Shown here: piece after piece, positions 58,671 to 64,000 of the stretch | Position numbering within the stretch: position 1 is the first letter of the stretch | How the letters are laid out: every line of letters starts with the position of its first letter | Assembly (NCBI RefSeq): GCF_900104555.1 | Contig: NZ_FNJU01000001.1 | Span: 372,001-436,000, forward strand | Length of the DNA stretch: 64,000 nt | Reading direction: 5' to 3' | Source of the DNA: Litchfieldia salsa | GTDB taxonomy: Bacteria > Bacillota > Bacilli > Bacillales > Bacillaceae_L | Notes under the pieces: model-generated | Seen by the model: only the letters and a program-made list of their open reading frames with translations | What the model was told of the DNA's origin: nothing | The model's database searches: none | Translations under genes and position numbers: made by a program

Positions 58671-60946
58671 GTTAAGACTCTCTCCTCCTGATTGATAGTT
58701 CTAATTAAATTACCATCAGAAGCTAAAGAGTAAGAAATCTTAATTGCATTATCTTTCCAAAGTCCTGCCGCTTCATTGTATTCCTTGAACTCTACCTCTA
58801 ATACTTCGAGCTCATTTTCCCCCTTGGCACCAGTAGTTGTAATACCTGCTTTGTCAACCTTTGCAATTGGTATTTCGTAATCAAAACGTTCTTTTATAAG
58901 GGGTTTTTGTTCCTCTTCAATTAGTTTTTCAATTTCTTTAATTTTACCTTTTATAATTCTAATTTTGTTTCTCTTATCTTTTATTTCTGTTTTCTCTAAG
59001 GAATCTAGATTCTCCTTTAAAATTGGCAATCCATATTTCTCACTTAGCTCACTGTTTATTCCATTGACTACTTCACTATATCTATTCTCTTCTTCTATTG
59101 TAAATCTCTTCATAAAGACTATACTTGACTTAACACTTGCACCAGCGGCAACAAATACATCCTGTGGAATAGAGCATACTAATACAATCTTTGCTCTACC
59201 TTCAAAGTACTCTCTTACTTTCTGAAGATTTGTATTGTTTAGTACACCCTCAGGTAGCACTATTCCCATTCTGCCTCCTTTTTTTAGGAGTTTAAGACAA
59301 CGCTCCATAAATAATACCTCGGTTAACCCTGAGTATTTCCCCACATCAAACATATTTAAAATAGGCAACCCAACATTATCCTTAACACTATCAAGTGCTT
59401 GTTGATATGCTTGTCCATAACGTAGCTTGTATTTTCTGATTGCTTCTTCATCATCAAATATTTCTTCTTTAGAGACTAATAAGTCTTTATCAACACGAGA
59501 CCCAAAAGGAGGATTTGTGATTATTACATCAAATCTTTCTTCAAATATTCCATTGATATTCAGTAGACCATCATGACGATGCACTCCACCATGACCATCA
59601 CCATGCATAATCATATTCATTTTTGAAACACGTGCCATTCGAGGGTTTGCATCTGTCCCATAAATACAGTCGTGTGACAAAGTGTACAAACGACTATAAA
59701 CCTTATCCTTTTTGACTGACTCAAGTTCCTTATTTAGTTTTGCGAATATTTTATTTACCCTCTGAGTTACTATTTGTTTATCATCTTCTACTAGATTTTC
59801 ATAATTTTCACCTAAGAGTTCATTTTTAAAGCGGTCTTTCTCCCTTTGTATGTCTCTCTCTATTTGTTCACGAACATATTCAAACGCTTTAATTAAAAAT
59901 CCACCACTACCACATGCAGGATCGCATATAGTCTCACCCTCTCGTGGGTCTAAGATGTGAGTCATAAAATCAACAATTGTTCTAGGAGTAAAAAATTGCC
60001 CTAATTCACCACGGAAGGTCTTTCCTAAAAACTCTTCAAATGCTATACCTTTTACGTCATCAGAGGTATCAGATAAATTATATTTTTGAAGCTCTTTAAG
60101 AATTGCTTCAAAACTATTTTCTTTTATTTTAAGCACTTCATTCTCTTCAAAAAGGTGGTCATCTTTATAGGTCTCTTTTGTTTGCTTAAACAGTTGCTGC
60201 ATGTAGGGTAGTGGATTTTTAACTCGATGAATTCTATTGTACTCTTCAGTTAAGGCTTGATTTTCCTGGTATTTCTTTAATGTAAATACTTCACGACCTT
60301 GCTCATGTTTCTCATAATTTATTTTTATAAATAATATCTTACTAATTTCATCGAAAGCCGCTTCTGGTGAAAGTTTATCATTATTTCTAATAATGTTATG
60401 ACACCTTACTAGTAGCTTTGTAAACTCATCACGAGTAAATGTTTTAGTTTGAGTTATTAATTCTTTTATTCTTTTCTCATCATTTATTTCTTCTGCTTGG
60501 GGAATTGCTAATATCTCTTCAAATGCATCCTCAGTATTAGGAATTTTATTAAGGTCAATATTAAAATACCTTGTCTCTTTAGAGTTGTGTAACACTAAAA
60601 AGGTTGCACGGGTATTTGCAGCATATTGTGTGCCTTGATAGAAATCCTTCATTCTTATCTTTACATTTTCTGCTTTACATTCAATTACAATAAATGAATT
60701 ATAACCTTTTATTTTATCTTCTTTATTCTTCCAGATAACAATATCCGCTCGTGCCGCTCCAAGTCCTCTTTCTGATGGTATATTAGTACGTACCTCTTCA
60801 TCCATTTGATCAAGGCTATAACCATAGTCATTAACTAAGGTTTCTACATATTTCTGCCTAACTAACTCTTCTGGGGTCTCAATGAGCCACTTTTTTCTAA
60901 TATGCGAATAAATTTTTCCATTTTCTGTTTGTAGACTTATATTCAT
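58664..60946 (-). CDS. hsdM: Type I methyltransferase HsdM with N-terminal HsdR-type nuclease domain
   Basis: 760 aa, longer than a usual HsdM by about 200 residues. The N-terminal 150 form an HSDR_N-like domain with ARADIVIW (Asp68), FIVIECKAEN (Glu89, Lys91) and DFYQGTQYAA, i.e. an intact PD-(D/E)xK core of the type I restriction subunit. Then the adenine methylase: GELGQFFTPRTIVDFM, ETICDPACGSGGFLIKAFEY (motif I, about 340), FDVIITNPPFGSRV (motif IV, about 477). No DEAD/SF2 motor is present here or elsewhere in the operon. GGAGG lies six to seven bases before ATG. It heads the hsdM-hsdS-ptuA-ptuB operon. Confidence 0.9.
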   Translation of the reverse strand: MNISLQTENGKIYSHIRKKWLIETPEELVRQKYVETLVNDYGYSLDQMDEEVRTNIPSERGLGAARADIVIWKNKEDKIKGYNSFIVIECKAENVKIRMKDFYQGTQYAANTRATFLVLHNSKETRYFNIDLNKIPNTEDAFEEILAIPQAEEINDEKRIKELITQTKTFTRDEFTKLLVRCHNIIRNNDKLSPEAAFDEISKILFIKINYEKHEQGREVFTLKKYQENQALTEEYNRIHRVKNPLPYMQQLFKQTKETYKDDHLFEENEVLKIKENSFEAILKELQKYNLSDTSDDVKGIAFEEFLGKTFRGELGQFFTPRTIVDFMTHILDPREGETICDPACGSGGFLIKAFEYVREQIERDIQREKDRFKNELLGENYENLVEDDKQIVTQRVNKIFAKLNKELESVKKDKVYSRLYTLSHDCIYGTDANPRMARVSKMNMIMHGDGHGGVHRHDGLLNINGIFEERFDVIITNPPFGSRVDKDLLVSKEEIFDDEEAIRKYKLRYGQAYQQALDSVKDNVGLPILNMFDVGKYSGLTEVLFMERCLKLLKKGGRMGIVLPEGVLNNTNLQKVREYFEGRAKIVLVCSIPQDVFVAAGASVKSSIVFMKRFTIEEENRYSEVVNGINSELSEKYGLPILKENLDSLEKTEIKDKRNKIRIIKGKIKEIEKLIEEEQKPLIKERFDYEIPIAKVDKAGITTTGAKGENELEVLEVEFKEYNEAAGLWKDNAIKISYSLASDGNLIRTINQEERVLTW

Positions 60947-61205
60947 TTTGTTTCCTCCATTATTTCTCTTTATATAGATTTTCCAAGAAAGTTTTATTAG
61001 ATAAATATAATATTGAATTAGATGCTTCTGTAGTTTAATATTTCTAAAAAAGTTGTTTTCTTAAATGAGGTTATCTTCCTTCACTATTATACTAAAAAAC
61101 AAAAAAGAATACCTTTAGACTGAATAAAATAATATGGAAATTCCATGATATACATTGTTTTGGTAGTTCAAGGGTTATTAACAAAGCTTAAACAAGGGCA
61201 ACAAC
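60947..61205. other. Upstream region of the hsdM operon
   Basis: About 260 AT-rich bases that must hold the operon promoter; no strong -35/-10 pair stands out. A hairpin GGGCAAC/GTTGCCC (61195-61217) overlaps the end of the RadC remnant and could be its terminator. Confidence 0.45.
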
Positions 61206-61505
61206 TTAGTTGCCCTTTGTATATGTAAATTGACCTTTTTCTTTTAAAAATATAAACTTTTCTGAACACACAACAAGATGATCTTATACATCGATACCTA
61301 TGATTCCCCCAGTTTCAACTAATCTTTTAGTAACTTCAATTTCTTCTCGACTCGGTGTAGGGTCTTTGCTGGTATGATTGTGGACAACTATTACCCATGC
61401 GAAATTTGAAAAATAGCTTGGTTTGAGTACCTCCCTTGGAAGTACTATACTGGCATTCAAGCTCCCTATATGAAAAACATTTATGTGGTGTACTGTTTTT
61501 TGCTA
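61206..61505 (-). pseudogene. RadC/JAB-domain DNA repair-like remnant
   Basis: Minus reading gives FHIGSLNASIVLPREVLKPS, WVIVVHNHTSKDPTPSREEI, EVTKRLVETGGIIGIDV-stop-DHLVVCSEKF and FIFLKEKG. This is the C-terminal MPN domain of RadC with the metal motif HxH, but one in-frame TAA sits where a Leu is expected, the Pro after HNH is Thr, and the N-terminal half is missing. RadC-like genes commonly ride on mobile islands. Confidence 0.85.
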
Positions 61506-61565
61506 CACCAGTTCTCTAGTTTTAAAACCTTAATTACGCGTGAAAGTAAGATACGGGTCAAAAAA

Positions 61566-61591
61566 TCCCTCGAACCATTAGTCCGAGGGAA
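61566..61591. terminator. Orphan terminator-like hairpin
   Basis: Stem TCCCTCG/CGAGGGA with an 11-base loop, preceded on the plus strand by a run of A's (T's on minus). It lies between the RadC remnant and further hairpins near 61700-61780; no intact gene ends here. Confidence 0.55.
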
Positions 61592-61943
61592 CATAAATTT
61601 CAATTCAATATTCAACTAAAAATCTACTAAACCTATCGATAGTAAGCTATTCTAGTTCTATCATCGCTACGCACTAGACGTTTGTTAGGATTTCGATAGC
61701 TTAACCTCTTATATATTTTTTTTGTGAAAAATATATGTTAAGACCTTCATCAACAATCGCCCCGATAGTTGATGATCGTTATTGAACTAATCTCACCGTT
61801 AGTGAATAGTAATTTATGTCTTCACCCTATAAAATCAGATGACTTCAAATGTTCCTGTAAAGACACCATTAACAAATTATTATGAATCATCCAACGTGGA
61901 AATGCTCTATTGTTTATTTATTTCACCTCAATGTTCTAGGGGC
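61592..61943. other. Gene-free stretch with hairpins
   Basis: No gene seen. Inverted sequences include ATATATTTTT/GAAAAATATAT (around 61712) and CATCAACAATCG/GATAGTTGATG (around 61747-61775). Confidence 0.4.
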
Positions 61944-62868
61944 TTACTCACCCACCATACCATCATTATCATTATCACTCATATAGGGGTATAACCAGTG
62001 ATCACTCGTTATTGGCATACTAAAACCTGCTGCTTTCGCATCTTTAATCGTCACCTGTCCATTACCGTTTGTATCAACACTAGAAATATCACCGTTTGTG
62101 TTTGAGCTAGTTGAATCTGAAGGCTCACTGCCTCTTAAACCGAGTGTTGCGTTTACTTCATCAGGGTTCACATTGTCAAATGTATCAACAATGACGTTGC
62201 CCATTAAAGTATAGCTGTATTGATAACTTGAAGGAATCTCCGTTTCCGTATTAGGATATGTTATAATTGCTTCAAAATTAGTAGCTCCATTTGCGCTACG
62301 AATCGCTTCTTCCATATAAGATTGATCACCATGTCGGTTAAGCGTACTATCTTGTGGAGTAATATTATAACCATTCGATACCCCTCCAAGAGAATCAGCA
62401 ATGATATGTCCTTCATCTAAAATATCACTTTCGACACCAGGAACCTTCGCCTCATCAGAATAATATCTGCCAGATGATAATACAGGTTCTTTACTGTCAT
62501 CTTGTAGAATGATTTCGTCAGCAATGACACGTACTTGTTGCCCGTATTCATTAGTAAATACCCAATATTCACGGTCCCATAACCAATGTCAACGACGACT
62601 TTAGGTTCACGATATCCAGACAAATCAGCACCATCAACTTCAATAAGGTTGTATCCTGAGAACAATTCTGTATTTTGTTGGATTGGTGGTTCCTCTCCTA
62701 CTGGTTTATCTACAACAGTAGTGACAGTTTCTTCTTTTTCACTAATTTTTTTGTATTAACTGTGGTAATTTCTTTTGTATCTCTTTCTACATCCGTGATG
62801 GATGCATCTTCTAAGTTGGTACAACCAACCATAAAGATGGTCGTTAAAAGTAAGATTAAATAATTCAT
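61944..62868 (-). pseudogene. DNA/RNA non-specific endonuclease lipoprotein, two frameshifts
   Basis: Three frames join into one secreted protein: ILLLTTIFMVGCTNLED (lipobox), then FSGYNLIEVDGADLSGYREP and VVVDIGYG, then (62316-62580) EYWVFTNEYGQQVRVIADEI, DILDEGHIIADSLGG and NITPQDSTLNRHGDQ, the last two being the His/Asn-type catalytic region. The C-terminus (61944-62315) adds TFDNVNPDEV and a Ca-binding DTNGNGQVTIKDAKAAGFSM / DNDNDGMVGE module. Shifts lie in the A7 run near 62750 and a GGG run near 62575. The expected start codon is ATT in a position preceded by AGGAGAG. Inactivated secreted nuclease. Confidence 0.8.
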
Positions 62869-63756
62869 TTTCTTTTTAATTTTATTTCTCTCCTATAATA
62901 GTTTCATATTGTTTATTCTAAAATCTCTGAATGTTAACCTTGATTAAAGTTGTTAACCTATTATATGTACATTCCAAGAATAACTTTTTTTCAGTAGATA
63001 CTTTGTTCGAAGTGTGCAGTAAAACACTTAATCTATTGGTATACCCTCATTATTATTGTAGGATCTCATCAATAGCATTTTCGATTTTTAAATCAAAAAT
63101 TCAGCTAGTTGAATGCTTATTGTGACAAAGTGTGTTTGATAACTACGGAGAAACGCCCAATTGCCGAAGATCAAAACTCCCTAGCGAATTGATCTATTTT
63201 CATCTTCATTGGCACTTATAATAAACTTTCAAATCGATATTCAGTACATATTTTAACATTAAAAACATGTTAACAAATATATTCTTAAAGAAATTCTCTA
63301 CTCCTCTAAAATATCGGTCTATATTTCCATTATACCTATAGATAAGTAGGTTCCTATCAACGATTATTAAATTTCACAAATCCTGATTAATTCCTTCTAC
63401 TTTTCTAACACTTACGACAAAAATCTAAATTCGGATATATCAATTTATCATTAAGTTAAAAAATTGTTAATGTACAACTGGACTTCAGAGGAACACAATT
63501 TTGAGTCGGTAGTCTTGAAAATTTAATATGAGTCCTTCTTTCGAACTTAATATTTTAAATTCATATGAACAAGAAAAACAAAATTTTTTCATTTAAAAAC
63601 TCTAATTTAATCATCTTTATATACAGAAATTCCAAAAATAGCGTTTTGCTTAATTGTTGTTACTAAATTAATATTGAATTAGAAACTGGGTTCTTATAAA
63701 AAGAGATAGAAAGTAATAATTCAATTTATTATTTTAAAGAAAGCGAGGAGATTACT
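62869..63756. other. Gene-free AT-rich region
   Basis: 888 bases with no convincing gene; the 64-codon plus-strand frame at 62931 has no ribosome site or family likeness. No hairpin or repeat stood out. Confidence 0.5.
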
Positions 63757-63759
63757 TTG

Positions 63760-63972
63760 ATGTATTTATTTAATTTTTGGGATTGGTTATGGTTTTATAG
63801 AAGAGGAAATATAAAGTACAAAGTTTTTGATTTTGGGCAAACTTATATGGCAACTGCTTCAAACGGTAGAGTAACGGTAGTGAATTGCTATGGAGAGACA
63901 AAGCAATTAGCAATGAATAGCGCAAGAATTAGTTTACACAAAACACTATTGACAGAGAATATTCACGATTGA
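63760..63972 (+). CDS. Small hypothetical protein
   Basis: 70 aa. N-terminus aromatic (YLFNFWDWLWFYRRG), then a compact beta/helical segment with QLAMNSARISLHKTLL. I do not recognise a family. ATG at 63760 lies nine bases after GAGGAG; a TTG three bases earlier is also possible. Its context past the window edge is unknown. Confidence 0.6.
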   Translation: MYLFNFWDWLWFYRRGNIKYKVFDFGQTYMATASNGRVTVVNCYGETKQLAMNSARISLHKTLLTENIHD

Positions 63973-64000
63973 TTCAACAATCTTAATTCTCAATGTTTAA

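Noticed and set aside
35727-60946. Whole island as a prophage
   Set aside because: No structural, lysis, integrase or replication genes were seen; the genes are restriction, helicase and nuclease types.

Overview
The window is AT-rich DNA from a spore-forming member of the Bacillaceae. The evidence is a block of GerPA/GerPF-type spore germination proteins with sigma-K-like promoters, the CsbB/GtrA/YfhO glycosylation genes, DUF4190/DUF4083 membrane proteins, strong AGGAGG ribosome binding sites and GC-rich palindromic repeats of a kind common in Bacillus genomes. No rRNA, tRNA or CRISPR array was seen. Species cannot be fixed from the sequence.

Layout. 1-2130: spore-germination paralogues (three on minus, one on plus) around a divergent promoter region. 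2.2-7.4 kb: DUF523 protein, small membrane proteins and lipoproteins, a NERD protein, a truncated MNT nucleotidyltransferase and palindromic repeats. 7.6-9.1 kb: a YeeE/YedE transporter followed by a TusA-like gene whose catalytic-cysteine codon is TGA, a candidate selenoprotein. 9.4-12.5 kb: a PhoP-box-preceded alkaline phosphatase and BrnQ. 12.77-13.29 kb: ten tandem copies of a 52-bp hairpin-forming repeat.

13.3-35 kb is a pectin-utilisation region: a 1402-aa cell-wall-anchored GH43 arabinanase with an LPETA sorting signal, a PL11 rhamnogalacturonan lyase, a secreted GH43 arabinanase, and a 1740-aa secreted protein joining a CE8 pectin methylesterase to a PL10 pectate lyase. Together these would demethylate and cleave homogalacturonan, cut the RG-I backbone and trim arabinan side chains. 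The csbB-gtrA-yfhO operon (18.3-22.4 kb), VOC and DUF4367 proteins and several decayed genes lie between them.

35.7-61 kb is a defence island on a near-continuous minus-strand track: two HNH enzymes (one with a ScoMcrA-type SRA domain), a NERD-UvrD helicase with a partner gene, a NucS-like nuclease, a MazG plus PLD-helicase pair with a divergent Nudix gene, a DUF2075 helicase, a type IIG restriction-modification protein and an unknown gene. It ends with a tightly overlapping four-gene operon, hsdM (carrying an HsdR-type nuclease domain)-hsdS-ptuA-ptuB. That operon has no HsdR motor and joins type I DNA recognition and methylation to a Septu-like ATPase/HNH pair; it is the best candidate here for an undescribed system. 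An IS200 remnant, a RadC pseudogene and a doubly frameshifted endonuclease lipoprotein show turnover in and beside the island. The last 1.1 kb is mostly non-coding with one small hypothetical gene.
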